Source: Cacajao melanocephalus (lineage: Eukaryota; Chordata; Mammalia; Primates; Pitheciidae). Taken from it: a stretch of 64,000 bases of DNA. A program made the position numbers and the translations under genes. Numbering within the stretch: position 1 is the first letter of the stretch; each line of letters begins with the position of its first letter. The stretch covers positions 1-64,000 of the forward strand of contig CAUYLG010065585.1 in NCBI GenBank assembly GCA_963573385.1, read 5' to 3'. Positions 39,987 to 51,655 of the stretch are shown here, piece after piece. The notes beneath the pieces are model-generated. The model was not told the DNA's origin and did not search any database. It saw nothing but the letters and a program-made list of their open reading frames with translations.

Positions 39987-40605
39987 CAGTGGGGCCTCAC
40001 TGCAGCCGCCGGTTCTACATGCTTAGGTTCAGGCAGCCATAGATTGAAAATATTTGGAGGAAAAAAATAACAATACAACCAAAAAAATACACTATAACGG
40101 CTGGGTGCGGTGGCTCATGCCTGTAATCCCAGCACTTTGGGACGCCAAGACGGGTGGATCTTGAGGTCAGGAGTTCAAGACCAGCCTGGCCAAGATGGTG
40201 AACTCCGTCTGTACTAAAAATACAAAAAAATTAGCCGGGTGTGGTGGTGGGCTCCTGTAATCCCAGCTACTTGGGAGGCTGAGGCAGAGAATTGCTTGAA
40301 CCCAGGAGGCAGAGGCTACAGTGAGCGAAGATCACGCCACTGCACTCCAGCCTAGGCGACAGAGTGAGACTCTTGTCTCAAAAACAAAAAACAAAAAAGC
40401 AAAAACAAAAAACAACACACAGTGTAACAACTATTTACAAAGCACTTGCATTGTAATAGGTTGTAAGTAACCTAGAGATGATTTAAAGTACATGGAGGAT
40501 GTGGGTAAGTGACATGCAAATACTGTGCTGTTTTATACCAGCACTGGAGAATTGAGGATTTCGATTCTGAGGGGTTCCTGGAGCCAGTCCCCCATGGCCG
40601 CACTG
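39987..40605. mobile_element. Tigger-type MITE, interrupted by an Alu
   Basis: The left end is 'cagtggggcctcactgc' preceded by TA (39985-39986). Internal 'ctatttacaaagcacttgcattg', 'acctagagatgatttaaag' and 'atgcaaatactgtgctg', and the right-end text 'ggagccagtcccccatgg' running to cactg at 40601-40605, are the hallmarks of Tigger-family non-autonomous elements. The Alu at 40099-40420 splits it. Confidence 0.75.
40099..40420 (+). mobile_element. Alu SINE inside Tigger MITE
   Basis: Full-length sense Alu from 'ggctgggtgcggtggctcatg', with an A-rich tail patterned with C and G ('aaaacaaaaaac'). Confidence 0.95.
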
Positions 40606-42646
40606 TTTATTGCACTGTTTATTACTACAGTTAGCACACTCTATTGTTATTTATTACCTGCAGTTGTACTTTGCTTACATGGTGGGCTTCCTTCAGTCAG
40701 GAAGTATCTGCTTCGTCCCCTCTTTCCTTCCATGGTCTAGCACAGACTTAATCAGGAGGTAGTCAGACTCCTGATTGAACGTAATTGAATGTATTATTCC
40801 ATGGATATTGCATCTTTTTCACTGAGCCCTGTATTATTACTCACATATTCTGGATCATCGGCAGCTCCCTCCCTCATCTTGTCTCTTGGCTCCTTTTACT
40901 TCCTTCCTCTTCCAGAAGGTTTTTCTGTTTCTGAGGAGGCTTTGCGGTTCTCCCTCCTGGGTTCCCCTCCCGCTCCCATATGCTTTCCCATCACGCGCCA
41001 CTTATTTGCTCTCCTAATCACAGACACTTCACCTCTTTCCTCCTCCTTTGTCTTTAAGTCTTGGATGTAATGACCCAGGGCCTAAAAGCAATTATAAAAT
41101 GATTGCATCAGTGATGGATGGTCCTGTTATGATTCCATCCTGTGCTGCGATTAAAGATTTTACCATGAAGTGCCAAGGATGGCTACATTAATGTCATCTT
41201 TTTGATCAAGCTTAATTCAAATTTTTGTCGATGAGAACAGTCAAATTAATGACATTATGATATCAGATTTCTACTTTAGACTACATGGCCCTAAAGTACC
41301 ACGTGTCTTTTGCAACGTCGGCAGTTGCCGTTAGGAATATTTTCTTTTGGGAGGGTTTTTTTTTTTTCCCAATCCTTTTCGTCCTTGTGCACCCATTGCT
41401 AGGCACACAGAGGCATTCTTTGTTGACTGGCTGGCTGGATACATGGCCTGGGGGCATGACCATTTACTCTGCAAGTGTAGGGAGTGCATTCTGACCTGGA
41501 GGTGTTAAGCTAGGTGTTGGGACTGGAAACAGGAGTAACAGTTCCCGCTGGGAAGCAGAGTGAGTTTTGTGAGGAACTCAGACCAGCTATCAGCCATGCT
41601 ACCGGAGGTGCACGCTGGCTGCTGCTGAAGTATGCGAGAGGCTGGCTCACTCAGAGGAAGGGCTTAGAGAGGGATTTTGGAAGCGATCGTTTCTGATCAG
41701 AGATTTCGAGGCAGCTCTTATGTAAATGAGCAAGAAGTTCTGCAGATGAGCGGCCTTGACTTTCTGATGGAGTGGGAAGCGTGGGTGCAGCTGCACAGGC
41801 TTTGATTGTGTCAGGGACTCTGATGTGGACAACTCCCTTTTGAGTTCAGGGCCCCATGTGCCCGACTCCTCAAGTTGGCAATGGAGAATTCAGTTTATCA
41901 GCTTGTGGAGACTCTCTGGAGTTGAACTTCTCCCCCAAAACTTGAGGAACTTGCCTGTTTGTGACTTAGGGTGTAGGAAGTGGAAGTTGTTGCTTCCTAC
42001 GGACAGGCAGAGGCCAGGGTCACCATGGAGGCCCTGCTGAGTCTGCCTGGCTTCTCCTCTCTGACTCTCCACACCCAGGACTCCCTCTGAGCAGTGAGCG
42101 GCCAGGCGGGTGACTGCGCCAGCAGCCCTGAAGCCAGCAAAGGGTGGTCTCTCTCCCCATCCTTAACATAGAAATCACCACCTGACATTTTTTCTGTTTT
42201 AAAACAGTTCATCCTGCCATGGTAAGTGATGGCGTACATCTGTGTCATTTCATTCTCCAAGGCCTGCCTTCTGTGCTGCCTGCTCCTTGACCCTTTCCTG
42301 ATGGTCTCGCTGGAAATACCCTCCTTCCCCCGGTTAGTTTGAGAGCATGCTTCAGCTTCTCCATGTGTGACACAGCCCATGCTGCCTGGGATGGCGCTGC
42401 CTGTCTCATTCTCCCTGAAACGAAGTGTTCTCTGTCCAGGGGACTGTTTTATTTGTTGAAACTTCACAGGGCGTAAGTCACTGCTGGGCCTGCGCTCCTT
42501 CCTTTCTTTACCATCTCTCTGCTCCCCACATCATACTAGACGTATTTCCAACCCCTGAAATGCTCAGCTACTCTCCCATATATAAGTAAGCAAAGGAAAA
42601 GTGATGTGGAAGAATTTTTTAGTTTTTTAATGTCAAGAGGAATTTA
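40606..42646. other. Unique sequence, no gene seen
   Basis: A roughly 2-kb stretch with no recognised repeat. 41070-41290 is AT-rich and repeat-free. A 156-codon minus-strand open frame (41997-42467) has no family resemblance and no splice support. Confidence 0.4.
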
Positions 42647-42874
42647 GGCTGGGTATGGTGGCTCATGCCTGTAGTCCCAGCTACTTGGGAGGCTGAGGTA
42701 GGAGAATCCCTTGAACCCAGGAGGCGGAGGCGGTGGCGGCGGCGGAGGCGGAGGCGGTGGCGGCGGCGGCGGCGGAGGCGGAGGCAGCGGCAGAGGTTGC
42801 AGTGAGCTGAGATTGCGCCACTGTACTCTGGACTAGGCGACAGAGAGACTCTGTCTCAAAAAAAAAAAAAAAAT
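42647..42874 (+). mobile_element. Internally deleted Alu with GGC expansion
   Basis: The Alu start 'ggctgggtatggtggctc' jumps from the early left monomer to the right-monomer text 'gtagtcccagctacttgg', so roughly the middle third is missing. The right monomer then carries a trinucleotide expansion before 'gaggttgcagtgagctgag'. The A tail follows at about 42857. Confidence 0.92.
42720..42797. repeat. GGC/GGA trinucleotide expansion in Alu
   Basis: About 78 bases of ggc, gga, ggt and cgg triplets ('gaggcggaggcggtggcggc' type) replace the short 'gaggcggaggttgcag' of a normal Alu. It is pure enough to be length-unstable. Confidence 0.9.
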
Positions 42875-42899
42875 TTTTAAAAATGATGATGTGTCTAGC

Positions 42900-43050
42900 A
42901 TATAGCATGATGCAAGCCTTCAAATCAGACAGACCTGGGTTTGAACTGCAGCTCATGATCTGCAAGGCCACCTATTAAAAGTGAGGCCTCTAAGCAGAAT
43001 GTCTTCACCTGTGAATGTGGCCACCCTACCTGATATGATGTCATGAGACT
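42900..43050 (+). mobile_element. MIR SINE fragment
   Basis: 'cttcaaatcagacagacctgggtttgaactgcagctc' type text is the sense MIR tRNA-derived region. The rest is degraded. Confidence 0.6.
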
Positions 43051-44375
43051 AGGAGGTAGTGATGCACCCACCGGCTCTGACCTGCAGTTTCTTCTGCAAG
43101 GATGGGGACACCTCATAGACCTGTTGAGAGGATGAAAAATCACGCCTCCAGTGTCCAGCCCAGTGGCTGACATGACATGGAGGATCACCGTACGGGAGCT
43201 CCGATCATCATCTGGAATTCTCCGCTGCTGTCCTCGTACCTGAAGCGAGGTGAGCCAGAGCTTCCCGTTGACACGTCAAGTTTTATTATTCCTCCTCTGT
43301 TTATGAAAATGGCCACGTTGATAAAGAAGAAGGGCTGCCCAAAGATGTTCTTCTCTGGAGAAAGCTGTGACTATTTTATCAAGCATCCCACCAAGTCCTG
43401 CCGTGGCGCCTGTGCCTGCCTCCTGCAGGAGTCACCTTATTAACGTGTCCCCATTGATGGAGTGTGCTGGTGCGCACAGGGCAAGCTCGCTGCTTTTCAG
43501 AATCACTCGAAAGTCATACATATTTTAAGGAGTTTTACCTGCTCACTGTTTTCTGTATATTAATCTATCACCCTCATCACTTTTTCAGGACAAAGTATCT
43601 TGCCTTGTTCTTAGCAGTGAGTCACAAATGCTGCTGTCAGTGTCTTTCCTTTCTGTTTTACCTCCGTTTTGAAGGAAAGTTCTATGTTGTCCTTATCCAT
43701 GCATTGGGAATTTTTTAATGACTCTCATCCCCGAGAAACGTGAGCATGTGCACACAGGTTGTGTCTTAGGGAGACCTGCTCTGGGCGTCTCACTCTGCTC
43801 ACGGGTGTCCATGCAGCTGCCACTGAGTGCCCACTTCGCTCCAGGTGCTGTCAGATAGGGGATTTGTGGGGATGCATATTGTTCTCTGTTATCCTGCTTC
43901 CCCCCACCTCGTTCCAGGGAGAGTGACAACAGGTGACCAAGGTACACAGCATGGGGTTAGGGTGCTCATGGAGCTGGTGGCCACGGTGCTGAGGCCAACC
44001 TGGGCAGAGGCAGGTGGAGAAGAGTCAGGATGGATGTCTCGAAGGCAGTGACCCCTGAGCTTGCCTTGTAGGAGGAGCTGATCTCACTGAGCCTCAGGGA
44101 ATGTGGTTAGCACATGCCAGGTTTAAGGCCCAAACTGAGGAGTAACTGAAAAAGAAAGGGGCTTTTAATGGATGCATCAGTCAGAGTCCCCACAGGAAAC
44201 AGGAAGCACACTCAGAGGGGTAACTGGGGACAGTTGAATAAAGGGGTCTTTCCAAGGGCCTGGGTGGTGAAGGGAAACCCAGGAGGCATGGGAAGGAGCC
44301 TGGGTCTGGCAACAGCTGGGGGCTTTGGATCCTACAGGTAGAAGGGTGAGAGGAAGCAGTTACCCAAACAAGTGG
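43051..44375. other. Unique sequence with possible old LINE scrap
   Basis: No gene recognised. 43810-44040 carries weak text resembling the old LINE-3'UTR family ('gagtgcccacttcgctccagg'). Confidence 0.35.
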
Positions 44376-44745
44376 GGAGCTGCTGCAGGGGGTGCAGGGG
44401 GAGCTGCTGCAGTGGGAGCATGGGGGAAGGTGCCACGGGGGGGGGCTGCTGCAGGGGGTACAGGGGCAGCTGGTGCAGTGGGGAGCTGCTGCAGGGGGTA
44501 CAGGGCTAGCTGCTGCAGGGGGTGCAGGGGGAGCTGCTGCAGGGGGAGCATGGGGGGCGCTGCTGCAGGGGGAGCATGGGGGGCGCTGTTGCAGGGGGAG
44601 CATGGGGGGTGCTGTTGCAGGGGGAGCATGGGGGAGCTGCCGCAGAGGGAGCTTTTGCAGGGGGTACAGAGAGGAGCTGCTGCAGGGGGAGCATGGGGGG
44701 AGCTGCTGCAGGGAGTGCAGCGGGGAACTGCTGTAGGAGGGCAGC
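44376..44745. repeat. G-rich minisatellite, 23-28 bp units
   Basis: About 14 diverged units of the form 'gagctgctgcagggggagca' plus 'tggggg', with variants 'gtgcagggg' and 'gtacagggg'. Strand asymmetry is strong (G runs of 4-9 on plus). A 214-codon plus-strand frame and several minus-strand frames run through it, but their content is only the repeat (Gly/Ala-rich or Cys/Pro/Ala-rich). Likely VNTR. Confidence 0.93.
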
Positions 44746-45104
44746 TGGGTTGTTTGGGAAGAGCAGAGCAGAGCCTGGCAGTCCGGGGTCAGGGGAGCAG
44801 CTGTTTCGGCCCTCTCCGCTCCCTCATCTGGTGCCTCCCATGGGCTGAGCCCAGCCAGAAGCTCAGGGCCATCCAGAGCCTGTCGATGCTGTCACCTGAG
44901 TCTACCTCTTGGAACACAGTGCAGGGTGGAAGCAGATCAGCAGGAGCACACAGAGCATGTTCAGCATGAAGGATTTAAGTGTAATTAATTTTTACAGGGC
45001 TTCAAAGCCCAGACTCCCCAGCCTCTGTTGACCTTCCTCAGCATTCATCAGACCAGGAAACAGGCAGGCTGGCCTGGGTGGCCCAGGGTAAAACACCGGG
45101 CTGT
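44746..45104. other. Unique sequence right of the minisatellite
   Basis: No gene or repeat recognised. Confidence 0.4.
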
Positions 45105-45299
45105 GTCTGTCATCTGTTTTGATGTCAGGTGGGAGAGGTTATTGGTTGGCACATGAGGAAAGGAATTTTTTGAGAGGTTCGATAACTTGCCCCATATCCC
45201 CCAGTTTTTGACAGGGGTGGAATGGAAGGCAGCATCGACCCTTGGCTGCCCCTTGCAATACCCGCAACCCTCTGAACACAGCAGAGTGCAGTAGATTAC

Positions 45300-45430
45300 A
45301 CTCATAGATTTTGTTTTCTTATTTAATCCTTAACCCTGAGGGGCAAATTGTATTTTTTTCAAGGTCATGCAGCTGGTAAATGGCAGGCCTGGAATTTAGA
45401 CCCAGATATGTTTGTTTCACTGTACCACGT
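45300..45430 (-). mobile_element. MIR SINE (reverse)
   Basis: 'ttatttaatccttaaccctgagg', 'caaggtcatgcagctggtaaatggcagg' and 'cctggaatttagacccagatatg' type text is the reverse-MIR order. An adjoining weaker reverse-MIR-like piece lies at about 45120-45230. Confidence 0.65.
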
Positions 45431-46130
45431 GGTCTGTTCTGTTTATATTTTTGACTGGCAATCATATTTTGCTGGACTCAACCCTCCCAGATGCTCATCA
45501 TCCGTTTTGACCAGTGGTGACCCCGCATTTAATGACCTCCTGCTGGTTATTCCCAGAGTGACGTAGGCCCCAGTTTGTCCGAGACAGGCCCTGCTCACAC
45601 TTTCTGTCCTGGAGTAATTATTATCAGTGCCCTCCCCATCTCAGGTTGTCCTCCTGGCGCTCAGCAGGTAGGGGGCCCCGTTTGTCTCTGGGCTGGGCCC
45701 ACGGATGGTGAGAGGCTTATGTTGACCTCGCCTTCCCTTTGCTTGTGAGGCACCACTTTTGTGATGTAATTTTTATAAAATCTGAACATGTACCTAGAGG
45801 CATTTTGGAATCACATTTGTTTCCGAATTGGAAAGGAAAAGTAAAGTATTTTGGGTAGTTATAAATTACCTCTGTTTTGGTTTTTGGAAACTCCATTTAT
45901 ATTGCACTGTTTTTCAGTAAGTAAAAAGGCTTCTTGAAATGAGGAAAAGAAAAAATATCTCCCCTCTGGATAGTGGTTTTCAATCTATTCTTAGTCATAG
46001 GGTGTTGTTTCAAGTGAAACCTTCACAGATCCCCCAAATACGTAACAGATAAATGTCGCGCTGCTGTGGCTGAAGCCAAATAGTAGCTGCATGGGTCATG
46101 GGGAACATCCGGCCAGCTAATTCCCTGCAT
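45431..46130. other. Unique sequence, nothing recognised
   Basis: AT-rich 45740-46010 is free of recognisable repeats. No gene seen. Confidence 0.4.
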
Positions 46131-46174
46131 ACTTGCTGAGGGCCTTCTGCACACTTGCTGAGGGCCTTCTGCAC
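46131..46174. repeat. 22-bp tandem duplication
   Basis: Two copies of acttgctgagggccttctgc plus two bases, at 46131-46152 and 46153-46174, essentially identical, so recent. Confidence 0.92.
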
Positions 46175-47070
46175 ATCGGGCATGCTTCTAGGCACCATGA
46201 CACAACAGAGAACAAACTAAACAAAAAGCACCACCAGGAAGATGCTCTTCACAGCCACCCTTCAAACAGGCTTCGTCCTTTCAACTCATCTTCCTGCTCA
46301 TACACACCTAGGAGGCCTGAGGGTACGAGTGTATGTGGGACCAGGTAGGCGCTGGGCAAGGGGGGCAGATGGAAGGTTTGTGCTACCAAAATGCTGTGAA
46401 GTCCAGTGGACACTTGGCTTTAAGCACCTTCTCTGTGTCAGGCACTGTGCTGCGTATTGTGCAGAGCTGTGCGACTAGGTTGGGGTGAAAGACCAAGATA
46501 GCTCATCAGAATTGAGCAAGTGCTGCCCAACCCCTCCGAGAGGCTGCCAGGGATCTAAGATACGTGACCAAGGGCTGTGCCCGCAGTGGCTGTGGGCGCA
46601 GGGCTGGGCACCTGCAGTTTGGCTTCTGACTCTGGTTTTCCAAATAACTAAGAGACTTACTGGATAATTATAGAGTTGGCCATTTACCTTCTCTAGGACT
46701 CAGAGGATCTGACTGGGAAGTTCTTTCCACCCCACTTCTCCATTCATCCTCCACAGATTTATGAGTCAGTGAACTTTAAGTTCAGATATTACCCAGAGGA
46801 TCGTCTGTCTATGCGTAAACACATACATCCTTATATCTACATGCATGCATGTGTGAGTATCTGTCTTCTGTCTTTTACCCCCGCACCCCACCCCTGCCAC
46901 ACATATTTTGAAAACCAAAAGCCTCATACTTGCTCTTGTGTCTCTGGCCAAAATTGTGGGCAAGATGGAAACTTCCAGACTTTTAATGTTTCACTGCTCT
47001 CTGCCTTCCACAGATTGAGTCTCTGTACTGCCTCTGTGACCCCCAGTCAGAGTGAGCCATCATGCATGCC
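46175..47070. other. Unique sequence, nothing recognised
   Basis: No gene or repeat family recognised. Confidence 0.4.
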
Positions 47071-47074
47071 TTCC

Positions 47075-47500
47075 CATCTCCCTTAAAGTCTTGGCCAGTC
47101 TTGCCTTGTCTCTTCTCATGGCTGTCTTGTGGACTGAACACAAGGAAATGATTCCCATGCTCTTGCCTGTAAGCCTTGGCCCTGCTTATCTACTGCCTGA
47201 GGCACCATTCCTCTTTACCTATTCACTTGGTTACCTCCTCCATATTATCCCTTCTGAGAGGGATTCCTGGAATGGAGGGCCCCTCCCACTGTAACATTTG
47301 CCTTTAATTCTGGGCAGCTTGGCTACATGCCCCTCTCATAGATAGCACCCTTTAGTTCTCTTACAATGACAGTTATCCAGTTACTTAGTTTTATCTTTGT
47401 TGCAATTGTCTTGAGGCCGGGAACTGTTACACTTTACTTGATGTTCTGGTCTTAGCATAAAGCACCAATTCTGGTGCATTGGAGGAGCTGAACTGAATAC
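47075..47500 (+). mobile_element. L2 LINE, long fragment
   Basis: 'cttgcctgtaagccttggcc', 'gcaccattcctctttacc', 'tcttgaggccgggaactg' and 'ggtgcattggaggagctg' follow the L2 3' part in order, though diverged. Confidence 0.55.
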
Positions 47501-48004
47501 TTGGTAAGCGAATAAGCAAAGGAAGGACTGTAACAAGCCTTCCATTTCTACCTTTCATAATTACTAAGACCTTGTACAGACAATAAGTGCTCTAAGACTT
47601 CAGAGGAAGGGATTTGAATTGAACCAGGACTTGAAGGCTGAGTGGAGGGGAGGAGAAGGATATGCTCCACGGTGGTTTCAGTGCCTGTAGTACGGTGGTC
47701 TCAGTACGGTGGTCCTTGCTGTGTTTTTGGCCAAGGACCTCTTTGAATCTTTAATTTAAAGCCATGGATCATTTCCTCAAAAGAAAGGACATAGGCGCAA
47801 AATCTCCTCTATATACCTGGAGATTCTTAGACCCCTGGCACTCATGAAGCTCCGGATGCGAACTCCTGTTTTGAACAGCGGTGCCACTGAAATGTGAACT
47901 TTTGCAAATGGTTATTAAGACGATATTATGCGCCAGGTATTTTGCTAATTGTGGGGGATGTAAAGATCAATAATACTCAAGGAGAAAAACAGGAAAGGGA
48001 TCTT
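47501..48004. other. Unique sequence or old LINE scrap
   Basis: 'aattgaaccaggacttgaaggctgag' near 47617 resembles the old LINE-3'UTR family. The rest is unrecognised. Confidence 0.35.
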
Positions 48005-48127
48005 AGTTTCTTTCTTTGTTTCTCTTCCTTTCTCTCTCTCTCTTTCTCTGTTTCTTTCTTTCTCTTTCTTCCTTTCCCCTTTCCTTTCCTTCTTTCTTTT
48101 CTTTTCCTTTTCTTTTTCTTTTTCTTT
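48005..48127. repeat. Polypyrimidine (TTTC)n tract
   Basis: About 120 bases almost wholly C and T, in ttcttt, tctctc and ttttcc patterns. It is the degenerated and expanded tail of the adjacent reverse Alu. Purines appear only as a few single G interruptions. Confidence 0.9.
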
Positions 48128-48402
<275 letters not shown>

Positions 48403-48454
48403 CACTTAGTTTTATCTTTGTTGCAGTTATCTTAAGGGCGGGGAGATTGAGATG

Positions 48455-48685
48455 TTTCTGAGCATCTCTGTGGAGCTGGGCACTATTCAGGCCCTTTATA
48501 TAGGCTCTCTTGCTTACTTCTCATAACAGTATGTTTGAGGTTGGCATTGTCCTCTTTTTTCATGAGAAGAATTTGAGTCTCAGAGGTGACATGGCCTTTT
48601 CAAGGTCACACAGCTGGTCAGTAAAACACCTGCAGTCCCTTTTTTCTTGGTCCGAAGCCTGGGTTTCCCTTTTCTACCTCACTCC
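48455..48685 (-). mobile_element. MIR SINE (reverse)
   Basis: 'cactattcaggccctttatata', 'gaatttgagtctcagaggtg' and 'caaggtcacacagctggtcag' are the reverse-MIR landmarks. Confidence 0.7.
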
Positions 48686-48689
48686 CCCT

Positions 48690-49571
48690 GAGAACACACC
48701 TGGCATTCACGCTCTGCCCTTGCACATGGGGTTGCTTTGAGCGGCCATCCCAGCAGCCCCATCGGCTGTGGCAGCCGCTTACGCTGCAGGCATCATGACG
48801 AGGCGTGGCTTGACCTGCTTTCCTCAGGGACGATGTTGTGTGAACATGCCCAGGAACCCCTGAAAGGCAGTCCCCTTTCAGGCATCTCGTCTAGTTTTGG
48901 GATAACTGACAGTTGGGAAATTCTTTTTGATCTTCAGTCAAAATCAGTTTCCTAGGCACCTGTCAGCAACTGCTCTGGCTTTTCTGTGAGCCACTGTCTG
49001 TCCCAAAAATGCAAACCTGGTGTTGATTTTTTGGGACCCAGGGCCTCCACTCTGATGGCATGATCTGATGGCGTTGTTCGGGAGCTGAATGAGGAAGCGG
49101 GCGGAGAGGCTCTCGCCCTTGCAGCACTAACCTTGCCTTTGTTCTGAAGGTTGAGCTGAGCCCTGTGTGATTCATCATCCAGCACTTTGTCGTTGGTGTT
49201 GCTTTTTGATCTAAGCACCAGACTTTTTTTTTTTTTTAATTCATCATTACAAAATCTACATTTGACTTGATGATTTAGCTCTTTGGATAGGCTTGGACCT
49301 TTCATTGCTCGTTCCCTTCCTTTCTGCTTTTAAGGAAAGATGAGAGACAGACCCTTCTGCCATACGAGGACTCCTGTGATAGAGTGGCCAGCCCGGAAGT
49401 GCTGCCTGCTGGCCTTCTGTCAGTGAGGACAGACCCTCTGGTGGTCTGATTCAGATCTCATGCAGTCTGTCTCCTTCCTTGAGTGTCCTCCCAACATGGT
49501 AACTTAGGTAATGAAGTTGTGATTAAAGACAAAATGAAAGTGTCTCAGAGGAGACATAAAGAAGACAGGGA
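48690..49571. other. Unique sequence, nothing recognised
   Basis: No gene or repeat family recognised. A T run near 49228 stands alone. Confidence 0.4.
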
Positions 49572-49862
49572 GGCCGGGTGCGGTGGCTCACGACTGTAAT
49601 CCCAGCACTTTAGGCCAGGGTGGGCAGATCATGAGGGCAAGAGATCTAGACCATCCTGGCCAACGTGGTGAAACCCTGTCTCTACTAAAAATACAAAAAC
49701 TAGCTGGGCGTGGTGGTGCACGCCTATAGTCCCAGCTACTCGGGAGGTTGAGGCAGGAGAATTGTTAGAACCCGGGAGGCAGAGGTTGCAGTGAGCCATC
49801 GTGTCAATGCACTCCAGACTGGGTGACAGAGTGAGACTCCATCTCAAAAAAAAAAAAAAAAA
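49572..49862 (+). mobile_element. Alu SINE, full length, forward
   Basis: 'ggccgggtgcggtggctcac' to a long A tail. Probable target duplication aagaagacaggg / aagaagagggcaggg around both ends. Confidence 0.95.
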
Positions 49863-50808
49863 GAAGAGGGCAGGGCGAAGGAGCTGAGGGAGGGCTTCAC
49901 AGAGGAGGTACTGCTGGGTCCTGGAGGAGATGAGGTGTTGACCAGGTGGACAAGAGAAGGGTAGATGGAGCTTATTCCAGGGAGGTCCACAGGGTGCTCA
50001 GAGGGAGGGAAGTGTGAAAAGATAGGGCATGTCAGGAGTGTTTAGACACATGGCACTTTGTTTTCTCTCCTAAGCAGGTGTCTCTATGAAGTATAGTTAT
50101 TTCTTTCTCTCTTTACCATAGCGAGGCCCAAAAGTTCCAAACGTGGCCTTGGAACTGTCCTGTGTGCTGTGGCCAGGAAGGAACCGTCCGACCGGCCCAG
50201 GGAGTCAAACTCAATATCCAGGGGGAGACAGATTCAACCGTGTTAGCCGAAGTCTGAAGAGAAGTGCTGACTGTTCAGAATAAATTACCAATTAATCTGT
50301 CAGTTTGCCGTATATTTATTATGTGTCAAGCGCTGTTAGAGAACAGCCATCATTTCCCATGAGATGAGGCTTCTGGGTTAGGCCACTAATGATGAAGAGA
50401 TGCTCCTAATCATAGTAAGAAGCAGGAACCTAGGACTTTGCGACCTGGGGTTGGAAAGAGGAGACCTGGGGGAGGGTAGGAGAAGAGGATGGACTAGGTA
50501 TGTGTATCGTATAACCCTCAGTCCTGGGGGTGGGTGGCTGGGGCCGGCTGGGTGGTGGCCAAGCACGTTTGGGCCGTCCTGGGAGCCATGTGGTCAGGAC
50601 TGCTGCTGAGTGGGACCCTGCCACGAGGCAGCAATGATGACGGCCCCAGGGGGCAGGCGGAGGCAGAGTCAACTCAGGAAGCTCCAGGTAGTTATTAAGT
50701 TTCTCCATTAACGCTGTTTCTAAAAGGGTTAGAAAGGAAGTGAGGCTTCAGTTCATGGCAATTCTGGGAAGTGTCCTAATCACGAGAAGGGTGTTGAAGA
50801 AGTACCCG
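49863..50808. other. Unique sequence with possible old LINE scrap
   Basis: The first 170 bases ('gagggcttcacagaggagg', 'attccagggaggtccacagg') resemble the old LINE-3'UTR family. The remainder is unrecognised. Confidence 0.35.
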
Positions 50809-50986
50809 TGTTGGTGTGAACCGCTCTTCTGTTCACTGGGGAACTGCAGCCTGTGTTGGTGTGAACCGCTCTTCTGTTCACTGGGGAACTACAGCCTGTG
50901 TTGGTGCGAACCGCTCTTCTGTTCACTGGGGAACTACAGCCTGTGTTGGTGTGAACTGCTCTTCTGTTCACTGGGGAACTGCTGCT
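50809..50986. repeat. 45-bp minisatellite, 4 copies
   Basis: Units start at 50809, 50854, 50899 and 50944, each beginning 'tgttggtgtgaaccgctctt' (one with tgcg). The last copy lacks its end. Copies differ by single bases. Because 45 is divisible by three, open frames persist on both strands across it. Confidence 0.96.
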
Positions 50987-51289
50987 GGTCCGGGCCTGGT
51001 GCCTGGGCTGGGGGAATGGCACCCCCAGGAGGGCGCGTGTGGTAGCTTTTCACAGCACCTGTGTCTGACGCAGCATTCCTGTCACCTGCGGTGTCATCTC
51101 TCTGCCTCACAGCTGCTGCATTTCAGACCGTGGTTGAAGATATCAGGGGAAACTTGGCCTCTTCCATCTATTTCCTAGCTAGTTCCCATGTCCTCCCATC
51201 CTGCCATCAGACTGCTTACACATTGTTTGTCTAAGATTGTGAATGCCCGCTTAGATATCCAACTATTTCATGGGCCTGAGTGTCTGAGA

Positions 51290-51655
51290 TCTCAGGGTCT
51301 CAGTCATCTTTACTGCTGATGATATTCCATACTGCTTCATATTTCTCCCTTCCAAGAACATCTTTTTTCACTGATCTTCCTAGAAAATGCCTCATTCTTC
51401 AAGACCCATTGCAGAGCTGGGAGCCCTCCTGCTTCCATTCAGGCTGTTGCAGAGGTCTTTCCTCTGACTCTATAGCCCTATGCTTATAGCTGACCGTCCC
51501 GACATACAGTGTAGCACATGTATTCTACTGTCATTCTTTGTTTACAGATCTGCCCTCCCAGGAGACAGTTTCATCCCTGCATCTCCAGCCTGGCATATGG
51601 TACAATGCTTGGTACCCAGGATAAGTGCTAAGTAACTGCTGAGTGAATGAATAAA
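51290..51655 (+). mobile_element. L2 LINE, long 3' fragment
   Basis: 'attcttcaagacccattgcag', 'gtctttcctctgactctatag', 'ctgccctcccaggagacag', 'ctccagcctggcatatgg' and 'ctgagtgaatgaataaac' follow L2 to its 3' end. Confidence 0.75.

Noticed and set aside
41997..42467. 156-codon minus-strand open frame
   Set aside because: No recognisable domain, no splice or promoter support, and several comparable chance frames occur in the window.
43177..43443. 88-codon plus-strand frame that looks fairly protein-like
   Set aside because: No domain recognised, no splice or promoter signals, and length is within chance expectation.
44325..44969. 214-codon plus-strand open frame, the longest in the window
   Set aside because: It runs through the G-rich minisatellite. 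Its Gly/Ala/Cys-rich content is just the repeat translated, and the opposite strand is open too.
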